Below are positions 1 to 7,949 of a DNA stretch of 15,071 nucleotides, piece after piece. The stretch is from Prevotella sp. CAG:891. GTDB taxonomy: Bacteria; Bacteroidota; Bacteroidia; Bacteroidales; Bacteroidaceae. The position numbers and the translations under genes are program-made. The stretch's first letter is position 1, and every line of letters begins with the position of its first letter. The stretch spans positions 5,552 to 20,622 of the forward strand of contig FR901803.1 of the NCBI GenBank assembly GCA_000437675.1, in the 5' to 3' direction. The notes under the pieces are model-generated. The model was given only the letters and a program-made list of their open reading frames with translations. It had not been told where the DNA came from and made no database searches.

Positions 1-1811
1 GCTCGCGCGAGTTCGATAATGGAGCACGCCTTTCGATGCTGGGAGCCCTGAGCTACTCAAATGCGTATCGCACCTATTCGCCGATGATCAATTCGCTCTT
101 CGGTGCATACGATATTACGCATGACGAAAGTGTGTATTTGCGTCGCAGCACCGACCATCAGTATTCAAACAATGTGAAGCTCGGTGCCTTGTTCAACATC
201 AGTTTCAACCCGGCAAAAGGCAGTGGACGTTACGAGTGGAAAAACATTTTCAACCAACTCGGAACCGACCGCTACACCTCGCGCGAAGGATTCAATGCCC
301 AGAGCAATGCCATTCGCGAAGCCGAATACTACTACTCTTCGCGAACCACTTACAATACGCAGTTCACCGGTAAACACCTGTTCGATCAATCGCGACTCGA
401 CTGGAATGCTGGTTATGCCTATGCTAATCGCAACTTGCCCGACCGTCGCCGTTATACGCTCGACAATCAGCTTGACCCCGACCGTATCGGTTTGACAACC
501 GGTAATGAAATCAGCCGCGAGTTTACTCGCCTTAACGAACATATTGCTTCGGGTGGCGTGAATTACCGCTACGACTTCAAAGGAAAAAGTTTTGAACCCC
601 AACTCTACGCCGGAGCCTATGGTGAATACCGCACGCGTACTTACAACACACGCAGCTTTATTTACCAGTGGAATGCAGCCAACAACCGCTTGCCCGAAGG
701 TTTTCGCTACATGGACCTCCCCACGCAGTTGCTTGTTGATGCCAACTATGGCGACGACGGCCTCTACCTCATAGACGACACCAAGTTGCGCAATGACTAC
801 GAAGGCCGTCACCTCATCACCTCGGCCTATGCCGCAGTCAATCTTCCCTTCGGTGCTGTGAATGTGTATGCCGGTTTGCGCTTCGAACATTCGCGCATGG
901 AACTGATTAGCAACACCCGCGACTATGAAATTAGTCCGCAAAGCCGCTATTACGACGGCAACGATGTGTTCCCTTCGGTCAATGCTACCTGGCGCCTTAC
1001 CGAGCAGCACCAGTTGCGTGCCTCGTACGGTCGTTCGGTAAACCGTCCTGAATTTCGCGAAGTCAGTCCCTCGGTGTTCTACGATTTCGACCTTGCTTCA
1101 TCTGTTCAAGGTAACACCGACCTCAAATCGTGCTACGTCGACAATGTAGACCTCCGTTACGAATGGTATCCCACCAAGGGCGAGCAAGTATCGGTAGCCG
1201 CTTTCTTCAAGCGTTTCGATAGTCCGATTGAATGGACCTACACCGTGTCGGGTGGTACCGACCTCATCTACTCTTACCAAAATGCCAAGAGCGCATTCAG
1301 CTACGGTATTGAGTTAGACATCCGCAAGAATTTGGCCTTTATGGGCTTGCGCGATTTCACCCTCGTGTTCAACGGATCGCTCATCAAGAGTGAAGTGAAG
1401 TTCGACAAATCCTCACGTCAGAAAGACCGCCCCATGCAGGGACAGTCGCCCTACCTCGTCAACCTCGGTCTTTTCTATAACCACAGCGATTGGGCTGCCT
1501 CATTGCAGTACAACCGCATCGGAAAACGCCTTATCGGTGTAGGACGCAGCCTCGGAACTACGGCCGATCAAACCGTTACCATCCCCGACTCGTACGAAAT
1601 GCCGCGCAACCTGCTCGACCTTTCTGTGGCTCGCAGTTTTGGCCGTTTCGAATTGAAACTTGGCATCAAGGACGTACTTGGCGAAAAGGTTAAGTTCAAG
1701 CAATTCAACGACTTAACCCTTTCAAACGGTCAGCACCGCAAGGTTGAGGAAGTTACCCGCGCCTACAATCCCGGCCGCAACATCAGCCTTACCTTTGGTG
1801 TGAAACTTTAA
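1..1811 (+). CDS. TonB-dependent outer-membrane receptor, C-terminal beta-barrel part (5' truncated by window)
   Basis: This is the C-terminal 602 codons of an outer-membrane TonB-dependent receptor, which would import a ligand across the outer membrane using TonB/ExbBD energy. The frame is open from base 3 to the window edge, so the methionine at base 36 is internal and the plug domain and signal peptide lie upstream. The sequence shows alternating aromatic/polar beta-strands with long acidic-aromatic loops, a strand motif YGRSVNRPEFREVSP (about bases 1027-1071) typical of Bacteroidota receptors of the outer-membrane beta-barrel family, a conserved late strand (YLVNLGLFYNHSDWAASLQY), and a final strand ending SLTFGVKL at the stop. 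No SusD-type gene follows; a beta-helix lipoprotein follows after 127 nt, so the two probably form one unit. The ligand cannot be told from this part. Confidence 0.9.
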   Translation, partial: SREFDNGARLSMLGALSYSNAYRTYSPMINSLFGAYDITHDESVYLRRSTDHQYSNNVKLGALFNISFNPAKGSGRYEWKNIFNQLGTDRYTSREGFNAQSNAIREAEYYYSSRTTYNTQFTGKHLFDQSRLDWNAGYAYANRNLPDRRRYTLDNQLDPDRIGLTTGNEISREFTRLNEHIASGGVNYRYDFKGKSFEPQLYAGAYGEYRTRTYNTRSFIYQWNAANNRLPEGFRYMDLPTQLLVDANYGDDGLYLIDDTKLRNDYEGRHLITSAYAAVNLPFGAVNVYAGLRFEHSRMELISNTRDYEISPQSRYYDGNDVFPSVNATWRLTEQHQLRASYGRSVNRPEFREVSPSVFYDFDLASSVQGNTDLKSCYVDNVDLRYEWYPTKGEQVSVAAFFKRFDSPIEWTYTVSGGTDLIYSYQNAKSAFSYGIELDIRKNLAFMGLRDFTLVFNGSLIKSEVKFDKSSRQKDRPMQGQSPYLVNLGLFYNHSDWAASLQYNRIGKRLIGVGRSLGTTADQTVTIPDSYEMPRNLLDLSVARSFGRFELKLGIKDVLGEKVKFKQFNDLTLSNGQHRKVEEVTRAYNPGRNISLTFGVKL

Positions 1812-1863
1812 TCACAAGCTATAATCAGAATCCGACTCAAGCTCAAAAGCTCATTCATTCATC

Positions 1864-1889
1864 TGTGGGGCACGTTTTGTGCCCCCACA
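1864..1889 (+). promoter_or_regulatory. Hairpin between receptor and lipoprotein genes
   Basis: GGGGCAC (1867-1873) pairs with GTGCCCC (1879-1885) across a GTTTT loop, and the stem extends by three pairs past one bulged C. No T-tract follows, so it does not look like a full terminator. Because no promoter element is obvious in the 127 nt gap, it may be a processing or stability element, or a partial attenuator setting the receptor:lipoprotein ratio (inference). Confidence 0.45.
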
Positions 1890-1938
1890 CTAAACTAACT
1901 AACTGAAATATCAACTCAATTTTTTATTCATATTTACA

Positions 1939-3459
1939 ATGAAAAAAATTTTTCTTCCCCTCAGTGTCTTTACGTTGATGACACTCGCTGCACCTCTCGC
2001 GTTCATTTCATGCGATGACGACGACAACCAAACAACAACCGTCGACCGCAACTGGTCGGAGAACGGTGGTTTGAAAGCTTGCGACAACATCTTGTTCGAC
2101 GGCAATCAAATCGGTAGCGGCGACAACGAAATCGTATTCGTTGGCAAACAGACACTGCCTAAGGGCACCTACGTGCTCAAGGGGTGGGTTTACATTGCCG
2201 AAGGTGCCGAGCTCACGCTCAGCCCCGGTACGGTAATCAAGGGTGACAAGCGCACCAAATCTGCACTCATCGTTGAGCGTGGCGGTAAGCTCATTGCACA
2301 GGGTACTGCCAATGAACCCATCGTCTTCACCTCAGGCGAAGCCAAAGGACAGCGTCGTCCGGGCGACTGGGGCGGTTTGATTTTCTGCGGTAAAGCGCCC
2401 AATAACTCCGGTGAAGCTCAGATTGAAGGTGGTCCGCGCACGAAGCACGGTGGTAACGATGCCCACGATAACTCGGGTGTGCTCTCTTACGTTCGCGTAG
2501 AGTTTGCCGGTTATCCCTTCGAAACTGATAAAGAAATCAATGGTATCACCTTCGGTTCAGTAGGTGATGGAACCAAAATTGACCACGTACAGGTGTCATA
2601 CTCAAACGACGACTCTTTCGAGTGGTTCGGTGGTAATGTAAACTGTAAGAACCTGATTGCCTATCGTGGTTGGGACGACGACTTTGATACCGATAATGGC
2701 TATTCCGGTACTGTACAGTATGGTTTGGTAGTTCGCGACAGCCGTTTGGCCGACAAGAGCCAGAGCAACGGTTTTGAAAGTGACAACGATGCCAGCGGTT
2801 CAACGGCTGCTCCCTTCACTTCAGCACTCTTCTCGAACATCACCTTCGTAGGGCCCAAAGCTGTAGACGATAAGTTCCAGAATACCAATGAATACATCAA
2901 TGGTGGCGATATGTTCCCCAACAACGGTTCTGGTCTGGGCCGCTTCCAGGCAGCTATGCAGATTCGTCGCGGTTCACGCCTCAACTGCATCAACTCTATT
3001 GCCTACGGTTTCCCCATCGGTTTGATTCTCGACGGTGAAAAGGGTGATACGCAGGAACAAGCTAACAAGGGCAACCTTCGTTTGCAGAATCTTTGGTTTG
3101 CCAACATGGATATCACCGGTTCAGATGCCAACAAACTCTATGAAGACGTACTCGTAACGGGTTACGATTCAAACAAGAAGCCCATCAAGGACCCCACGAA
3201 GCCCAGCTTCTCAACTACTTTCTTCAAGGCACAGGAAGGCAACAAGGAATTTGCCGATGCTTCATCATGGATGCTTCAGCCGCTGAGTCCGCTGAATGTC
3301 AATATCCTTCCCGGTGTAGCTTCTCCCCTGCTTTCTGCCGCTTCGTTCAACGGAGTTACCAATTCGCAGCTCGACAAAGTAAACTTCATCGGTGCCTTCG
3401 GTGCTGATAACTGGACTGCCGGTTGGACCAACTTCGATCCGCAGAACGCAGAATACTAA
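1939..3459 (+). CDS. Predicted surface lipoprotein with right-handed beta-helix, partner of TonB receptor
   Basis: 506 aa. The N-terminus (MKKIFLPLSVFTLM...) is a signal peptide ending in a lipobox-like FIS-Cys25. The cysteine is followed at once by Asp26-Asp29, which resembles the acidic lipoprotein export signal that sends Bacteroidota lipoproteins to the cell surface. From about residue 75 to 390 the sequence has short turns of the type AEGAELTLSPGTVIKGD and ERGGKLIAQGTANEPIVFTS, typical of right-handed parallel beta-helix coils. A conserved-looking acidic stretch WDDDFDTDNG (245-254) contains a DxDxDxG spacing compatible with Ca2+ binding. The C-terminus (GAFGADNWTAGWTNFDP...) has no T9SS-type tail. 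I recognise it as a family found beside TonB receptors in Bacteroidota, but know no proven ligand. The start is set by the signal peptide. Confidence 0.85.
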   Translation: MKKIFLPLSVFTLMTLAAPLAFISCDDDDNQTTTVDRNWSENGGLKACDNILFDGNQIGSGDNEIVFVGKQTLPKGTYVLKGWVYIAEGAELTLSPGTVIKGDKRTKSALIVERGGKLIAQGTANEPIVFTSGEAKGQRRPGDWGGLIFCGKAPNNSGEAQIEGGPRTKHGGNDAHDNSGVLSYVRVEFAGYPFETDKEINGITFGSVGDGTKIDHVQVSYSNDDSFEWFGGNVNCKNLIAYRGWDDDFDTDNGYSGTVQYGLVVRDSRLADKSQSNGFESDNDASGSTAAPFTSALFSNITFVGPKAVDDKFQNTNEYINGGDMFPNNGSGLGRFQAAMQIRRGSRLNCINSIAYGFPIGLILDGEKGDTQEQANKGNLRLQNLWFANMDITGSDANKLYEDVLVTGYDSNKKPIKDPTKPSFSTTFFKAQEGNKEFADASSWMLQPLSPLNVNILPGVASPLLSAASFNGVTNSQLDKVNFIGAFGADNWTAGWTNFDPQNAEY

Positions 3460-3487
3460 TCGTGCTTCAACTGTCTCTCTCTCGCTT

Positions 3488-3541
3488 CTTTAAGCAGGTC
3501 GGCCGGGCCAACCCATCTCCCGGTTTGTTACCTGCTTAAAG
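3488..3541 (+). repeat. Perfect 12 bp inverted repeat with a nested hairpin
   Basis: CTTTAAGCAGGT (3488-3499) is exactly complementary to ACCTGCTTAAAG (3530-3541). Inside the 30 nt between the arms, CCGGG (3503-3507) pairs with CCCGG (3519-3523). The element starts 28 nt after the lipoprotein stop codon. There is no long T-run after it, so it is probably an RNA 3'-end stabiliser or processing structure, or an imperfect terminator. Confidence 0.7.
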
Positions 3542-3550
3542 TTTCACTCT

Positions 3551-3576
3551 CAAAGCTGTTTCTTAAACAGCCTTTT
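3551..3576 (+). terminator. Weak terminator-like hairpin
   Basis: GCTGTTT (3555-3561) pairs perfectly with AAACAGC (3565-3571) around a CTT loop; the stem can extend into AAA/TTT past a bulged C, and the right arm runs into TTTT (3573-3576). The T-tract is short, so termination here would be leaky. Confidence 0.45.
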
Positions 3577-3599
3577 AGGAAAACCTCTCTTCGTTTTCA

Positions 3600-3630
3600 G
3601 AAACAGACTTAGCCATACATTGTCTGTTTC
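3600..3630 (+). repeat. 9 bp inverted repeat
   Basis: GAAACAGAC (3600-3608) is exactly complementary to GTCTGTTTC (3622-3630), with a 13 nt loop. It sits directly before the strong terminator and shares the TGTTTC/GAAACA core with the preceding hairpin, so alternative pairing between neighbouring arms is possible. Confidence 0.5.
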
Positions 3631-3638
3631 ATCCCGTG

Positions 3639-3676
3639 AACCGGCGTTCTTGAATGAAAGAACGCCGGTTTTTTTT
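3639..3676 (+). terminator. Strong intrinsic terminator of the receptor/lipoprotein unit
   Basis: A 13 bp perfect stem, AACCGGCGTTCTT (3639-3651) with AAGAACGCCGGTT (3658-3670), closes a GAATGA loop and runs straight into T-residues to 3676. This is a canonical Rho-independent terminator and separates the first transcription unit from the patatin gene. Confidence 0.93.
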
Positions 3677-3730
3677 GACTTCGTTTTTACTCATTCGCTC
3701 ATCTTTTTCCACGATTTTTCATTGAGTCTT

Positions 3731-3746
3731 GTTTACAGCTGTTAAC
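3731..3746 (+). repeat. Imperfect palindrome, possible operator
   Basis: GTTTACAGCTGTTAAC has a perfect 8 bp centre (ACAGCTGT) flanked by GTT/AAC with one mismatch. It lies about 70 bp upstream of the patatin promoter -33 element. A regulator site is possible, but one 16 bp palindrome can arise by chance. Confidence 0.25.
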
Positions 3747-3814
3747 TCCAATGAAGCAATTCGCCACGTGTCATTAAAATGTATTTATTTTCATCGAATT
3801 TGTTTTTGAAAGAG

Positions 3815-3845
3815 TTGGCAGAGTCAGTGGTAGTTCGTACTTTTG
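3815..3845 (+). promoter_or_regulatory. Bacteroidales-type promoter of the patatin gene
   Basis: TACTTTTG (3838-3845) is an exact match to the Bacteroidales -7 consensus TAnnTTTG. A TTG at 3815-3817 lies 20 nt upstream of it, matching the usual -33 element spacing. It would start transcription near 3850 and give a leader of about 60 nt. Confidence 0.7.
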
Positions 3846-3911
3846 CTTGGAAACGGCTCAATCCGTTTCATCGCATTTTGAACACGACAAACTACTTACT
3901 CATTATACATT

Positions 3912-4751
3912 ATGCTACAGCTCAATCCCAATACAGGCCTGGTACTCGAAGGTGGCGGTATGCGAGGCGTTTTCACGTCGGGTGTACTCGATTTTTTTCT
4001 GGATCACGACATACGCTTCCCTTATTGTGTAGCTGTATCGGCCGGGGCCTGTAATGGACTTTCATACATGAGCCGTCAGCGTGGTAGGGCCAAAATCACC
4101 AATATCGATTTGCTCGAAAAGTACCAGTATATCGGGATGAAATATCTTTGGACGCAGCATAGCATACTCGATCGCGAATTTCTGTATAACAAAATCCCCA
4201 ACGAGGTGTGTCCTTTCGACTACGAAGCCTGCTTTGCCAATCCCATGGTATATGAAATGGTTGCCACCAACTGCCTCACCGGCAAAGCCTGCTACCTAAC
4301 AGAAACCTCTAACCCCAATCGCTTGGTAACGCTGGCCAAAGCCTCGTCCTCCCTGCCATACGTTTGTCCCATTGTGTGGGTCGACCGCCAGCCCATGCTC
4401 GACGGCGGCATTATCGACTCCATTCCCGTGATGCGTGCCATCGAAACCGGCCATCCCTATAATGTGGTAGTGCTCACCCGCAACCGGGGTTATCGCGACA
4501 CCTCGCGCGACATAAAAATTCCCAAATACATTTACCGCCGTTTTCCCCGTTTGCGTTTGGCCCTGAGCAAGCGTCTGGCAGCCTACAATGCCCAACTCGA
4601 CCTCGTCGAACGACTTGAGGACGAAGGCCGCATCCTGGTGATTCGCCCTATTAAGCCCCTCGAAGTAACTCGCCTCACGAGCGATTCCGAAAAACTCACA
4701 GCCCTTTACAACGAAGGTTACGACTGTGCCCGTCGCGTGTTCGGCATGTAA
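3912..4751 (+). CDS. Patatin-like phospholipase family protein
   Basis: 279 aa, no signal peptide or membrane segment, so probably cytoplasmic. The patatin fold is shown by the oxyanion-hole motif GGGMRG (residues 14-19), the nucleophile elbow AVSAG with Ser43 (41-45), and the catalytic-dyad motif DGG at Asp164-Gly166, followed by IIDSIPV. It resembles the bacterial RssA/YjjU type of about 280-300 aa that ends in a basic, helical C-terminal region. It probably hydrolyses acyl esters of phospholipids; the physiological substrate is unknown. The first glycine of the usual GxSxG elbow is Ala41 here. The start at 3912 places the GGG motif close to the N-terminus as in the family. It stands alone, with its own promoter and a terminator before it. 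Confidence 0.92.
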   Translation: MLQLNPNTGLVLEGGGMRGVFTSGVLDFFLDHDIRFPYCVAVSAGACNGLSYMSRQRGRAKITNIDLLEKYQYIGMKYLWTQHSILDREFLYNKIPNEVCPFDYEACFANPMVYEMVATNCLTGKACYLTETSNPNRLVTLAKASSSLPYVCPIVWVDRQPMLDGGIIDSIPVMRAIETGHPYNVVVLTRNRGYRDTSRDIKIPKYIYRRFPRLRLALSKRLAAYNAQLDLVERLEDEGRILVIRPIKPLEVTRLTSDSEKLTALYNEGYDCARRVFGM

Positions 4752-4758
4752 AAAGCGG

Positions 4759-4782
4759 TCAGATTCCCAATCAGAATTTTTT
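4759..4782 (+). terminator. Weak terminator after the patatin gene
   Basis: GATT (4762-4765) pairs with AATC (4769-4772) around CCC, with TC/GA continuing past an A-A mismatch, and ATTTTTT follows. The stem is short and AT-rich but the position just after the stop codon and the T-run fit a terminator. Confidence 0.4.
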
Positions 4783-4791
4783 AAATTAATG

Positions 4792-4819
4792 GTTTCTATA
4801 CGTTCATTGAAATAGAAAC
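4792..4819 (+). repeat. 8 bp inverted repeat
   Basis: GTTTCTAT (4792-4799) is complementary to ATAGAAAC (4812-4819) with a 12 nt loop. It lies between the patatin 3' end and the GH84 promoter; it could be a second 3'-end structure or a protein-binding site. Confidence 0.35.
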
Positions 4820-5010
4820 TGAAAACTTTTTGCTAAAGTTTCCTACTCTCTTTGTTAGGGGTGGAAAACTTTTTTTTATCTCTATGTATAAGGGCTATTC
4901 TCATTTCGTTTTTGCCCAAATCCCCCATACTTTTTTCTTTTTTACCCCCACATTTCTTTGCAGTGCTAAAATAATTTTAAACACCTGTATTTTAGTATCG
5001 AAGAAATGAT
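4820..5010. other. AT-rich spacer upstream of the GH84 promoter
   Basis: There is no gene here. The stretch is strongly A/T-rich, with an 11 bp direct repeat GAAAACTTTTT at 4821-4831 and 4864-4874 and long T-runs. It may be curved or regulatory DNA; nothing more specific can be supported. Confidence 0.4.
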
Positions 5011-5018
5011 TATCTTTG
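5011..5018 (+). promoter_or_regulatory. Bacteroidales -7 promoter element of the GH84 gene
   Basis: TATCTTTG matches TAnnTTTG exactly. No clean -33 TTTG is present at 19-21 nt upstream (TTTTAG at 4990-4995 is the nearest T-rich run). Transcription would start near 5025, giving a leader of about 140 nt before the chosen start codon. Confidence 0.55.
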
Positions 5019-5167
5019 TTGACATATTGGTTTTTCGACAGTAAAACAAAGCAAAATGCTGTAAAACGTATGTTAGCTATGCTTTGCAGCTGTTTTTTCA
5101 ACCACTTCGTAACGATGCGTACACTTTAATTTTGCGCATTGATTATTTAGCAAATAATTCTTTCCCT

Positions 5168-7420
5168 ATGAAACATCAGATACTGGGAGCCGGCCTTTTG
5201 CTCGCCATGTGTGCAGCTCCGGCCGCTCAAGCACAAATCAGTTTGGTAAATCCTGTTCCGCAGGAAGTAAAGTCTGCCGGTAAACAACTCATGTCGCTGC
5301 CCGGCAAATGGACCCTCAAGGCCGATGCCGCACGCCTCAATGCTGTCAAGGCACAGCGTCCGCTCGATGCCGCCATTTCACAAACGCTGAAGGGACTGCC
5401 CACCTCGGCCGCCGCTCAGCACGTTTGCACCATCACCTTTGGTGTGAAAGGCGACAAGGCGGTAAAGAAGTATGCCAAGCAAGTGCCCGCCAAGGCCGAG
5501 GCCTACTATTTAGACATCAACGATAAAGGCATCGTCATTGTGGGTGCCGACGAAACCGGCCTCTTCTACGGCGTGCAAACCCTCCTCGCATCACTGGCCG
5601 AAGGCAAGGTCGAAGCCGCTACCGTGAAGGACTGGCCCGACGTGGATTTCCGCGGAACAGTCGAAGGCTTCTACGGTACCCCCTGGAGCCACAAGGCACG
5701 TTTGAGCCAAATTGAATTCTATGGCCGTAACAAAATGAATGTCTACATTTACGGACCCAAGGACGACCCCTACCACCGCGACCACTGGCGCGTGCCCTAT
5801 CCCGAGGCTGAAGCCAAGCGCATTCAGGAACTCAACGAACACGCCAAAGAATGGGGTGTAAATTTTTATTGGGCCATTCACCCGGGTGTCGACATCAAGT
5901 GGAACGATACCGACCGCGACAACCTCGTCAAAAAACTTGAACTCATGTATGCCCTCGGCATCCGTTCGTTTGCCGTGTTCTTCGACGACATTTGGGGCGA
6001 AGGTGCTAAAGCCGACAAGCAGGCTGAACTGCTCAACTACGTCGACGACAACTTCATTGCCAAGCACAAGGACATTTCGCCCCTCATCATGTGTCCCACG
6101 GAGTACAACCGCGCCTGGGCCAACGACGAAAAAGGCTACCTGCGCACGCTCGGCACCAAGATGAACAAGGACATCCAGATTATGTGGACGGGCAATTCGG
6201 TGGTACACTGCATCGACAAAGAAAGCATGGAGTGGATTAACCAGCGCATTGACCGCAAGGCCTACATTTGGTGGAACTTCCCCGTGAGCGACTTCGTACG
6301 CGACCACATCCTTCTGGGTCCGGCTTATGGCAACGGACTCGACATTGCCGGCGATATGTCGGGCTTTGTGTCGAACCCCATGGAACACGCTGAGGCTTCG
6401 AAAATTTCGCTTTACGGCATAGCCGACTACACTTGGAACATGAAGGCCTACGACCCCGCCCGCGACTGGGAAAAAGGCCTCAAAGCCGTGTTGCCCGGCA
6501 ACTACGAAGCACTCCGCACCTTTGCACTTTACAACAAAGACCTTGGTCCCAACGGCCACGGTTTCCGTCGCGAAGAAGGCGATGAAATCAAGCCCCTTTG
6601 CAGCCGCGTACTTGCCAACGCTGCCCCCGCCGACGTAGCCGAACTCAAGCAAAAGTGCGAAGACTTGCGTATGTCAGCCGACCTGCTCCTGGCCGACAAG
6701 CAGAATCCCGAACTGCTGCGCGAACTGCGTCCGTGGCTCTTGCAGGCACAGAATGTAGCCGACTATGGCGTAGCCGTGTGCAACATGGCATCGCCGCGTG
6801 CCCAGCAGGCATCAGCCAACAGCTTAGCCTCGTTTGCCAACTACTACGCACAGGCACGTTCCATTCAGCAGCAAATGTATGAACTCGATAATTCCGATGT
6901 GCGCCACGCACTCCAGCCCGGCATCAAGCTGGCCGGTAAGGTGTTGCTGCCCACGCTCAATGCCTTGTTTACCAAGGTAGTCGATGCTTACAACGCGCAA
7001 AACGGAACGAAACTCAGCAACGTGGCTGAATTCAATCCCTTCAAGTTGCAGTCCGACGTCAAGCAGCTGGCCTTGTTGCCCGTCACCGCACGTGGCAATG
7101 AAATCAGCGTAGCCCCCTCGAACGAAGTAATCAAGTGGCAGAAGGATGGCAGCATGACCATCGAAAGCGACCGCGAAATCACTTTTGCCGGTATGGACTT
7201 CAACCTCGGCGTGAACGACGTGGCCAAGAACTTTAAGCTCGAACTCTTTGTCAACGGTGCTTGGAAAACCGTCAGCCTGCTGCATTACAAAAACACCGAC
7301 CCTGTTATCCACACCGGCAATGAACTGGGCGGCATGAAGGCTACCAAACTCCGCATCACGAACACCAGCGGCAAGGATCTCGAAGTGTACTTCCGTCACT
7401 TCAAGTTCAGCAAGCAGTAA
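5168..7420 (+). CDS. Secreted GH84 beta-N-acetylglucosaminidase (O-GlcNAcase-like)
   Basis: 750 aa from ATG 5168, chosen because it gives a clean signal peptide (cleavage near Ala22-Gln23). An upstream in-frame ATG at 5084 would bury that signal. The size fits the Bacteroides GH84 enzyme. Domains: N-terminal GH20b-like alpha/beta domain (about 25-155); catalytic (beta/alpha)8 barrel (about 160-460) starting at RGTVEGFYGTPW; a helical post-catalytic region (about 460-620); and a C-terminal beta-sandwich. The double aspartate VFFDDIWGE (Asp273, Asp274) is the substrate-assisted catalytic pair: the first orients the 2-acetamido group, the second is the acid/base. YGPKDDPYH (Lys198) and WWNFPVSD (Asn370) match substrate-pocket motifs. 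It should release terminal beta-GlcNAc from glycans or glycoproteins. There is no T9SS tail, so it is probably periplasmic. It has its own promoter and terminator. Confidence 0.95.
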   Translation: MKHQILGAGLLLAMCAAPAAQAQISLVNPVPQEVKSAGKQLMSLPGKWTLKADAARLNAVKAQRPLDAAISQTLKGLPTSAAAQHVCTITFGVKGDKAVKKYAKQVPAKAEAYYLDINDKGIVIVGADETGLFYGVQTLLASLAEGKVEAATVKDWPDVDFRGTVEGFYGTPWSHKARLSQIEFYGRNKMNVYIYGPKDDPYHRDHWRVPYPEAEAKRIQELNEHAKEWGVNFYWAIHPGVDIKWNDTDRDNLVKKLELMYALGIRSFAVFFDDIWGEGAKADKQAELLNYVDDNFIAKHKDISPLIMCPTEYNRAWANDEKGYLRTLGTKMNKDIQIMWTGNSVVHCIDKESMEWINQRIDRKAYIWWNFPVSDFVRDHILLGPAYGNGLDIAGDMSGFVSNPMEHAEASKISLYGIADYTWNMKAYDPARDWEKGLKAVLPGNYEALRTFALYNKDLGPNGHGFRREEGDEIKPLCSRVLANAAPADVAELKQKCEDLRMSADLLLADKQNPELLRELRPWLLQAQNVADYGVAVCNMASPRAQQASANSLASFANYYAQARSIQQQMYELDNSDVRHALQPGIKLAGKVLLPTLNALFTKVVDAYNAQNGTKLSNVAEFNPFKLQSDVKQLALLPVTARGNEISVAPSNEVIKWQKDGSMTIESDREITFAGMDFNLGVNDVAKNFKLELFVNGAWKTVSLLHYKNTDPVIHTGNELGGMKATKLRITNTSGKDLEVYFRHFKFSKQ

Positions 7421-7504
7421 GCACATGCCACTTTCCGTTCCTCGCTTTGTTTTCTGTCGAAGCCGGCTAACCGAAGTGCGGTAAGTGGTTGCACATTACC
7501 CCCC

Positions 7505-7554
7505 AAAGGGCATTCCCTTCGCATCAGCGATGCCGAGGGAATGCCCTTTTTTTT
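7505..7554 (+). terminator. Strong intrinsic terminator of the GH84 gene
   Basis: A 14 bp perfect stem, AAAGGGCATTCCCT (7505-7518) with AGGGAATGCCCTTT (7536-7549), is topped by an inner GCATC/GATGC hairpin and followed by an uninterrupted run of eight T (7547-7554). This is a canonical Rho-independent terminator. Confidence 0.94.
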
Positions 7555-7865
7555 GTGTGATAAACTCCTTGGCCAACGGGCAGTTGTGGAGCAAAAAGTT
7601 CATATTCTTAAGGCAATGCTTACTGCCTGCACAATGCCTCGCAGCCCCTTCTGCAACCCATGTTGTCAATCATTCCGAAAGGTTGTGGTCGTTTTCTTCG
7701 TTCATTTATCCAGGCTTGTGCTGTTCATCGTGCTTTTAACAAATAGTTTAATAAAGGTGGATCATCCTTCTTCGCCGCCTGTTCAATTCAGCAGCAAATT
7801 GGGCGTTCGCAACTCCTTGCTTGTGGTGCCTCTCAACGCGCTGATTATCAGCCGTTCCAAATTTG

Positions 7866-7949
7866 TTGAAACTGGCTCGGAACTAATTCGAACAAGCTCG
7901 GAACTAATTTCAACAAACTCGGAACTAAATCCAACAATCGCGGAGTTAT
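7866..7949. repeat. Tandem repeat, four 21 bp units
   Basis: Units begin at 7866, 7887, 7908 and 7929. The core GCTCGGAACTAA recurs at 7875 and 7896, as ACTCGGAACTAA at 7917, and in a diverged form at 7938. Because 21 is a multiple of three, the repeat reads as heptads in open frames on both strands: TxSELIx-like on + (GSELIR, SSELIS, NSELNP) and SSELVRI-like on -. Confidence 0.85.

Noticed and set aside
5084..5167. Upstream in-frame start for the GH84 gene
   Set aside because: It would add 28 residues before a well-formed signal peptide that begins at 5168.
5591..6652. 353-codon minus-strand frame inside the GH84 gene, and similar frames at 165-1010 and 9799-10881
   Set aside because: Shadows of the strong codon bias of the sense genes; no signal, motif or independent spacing supports them.
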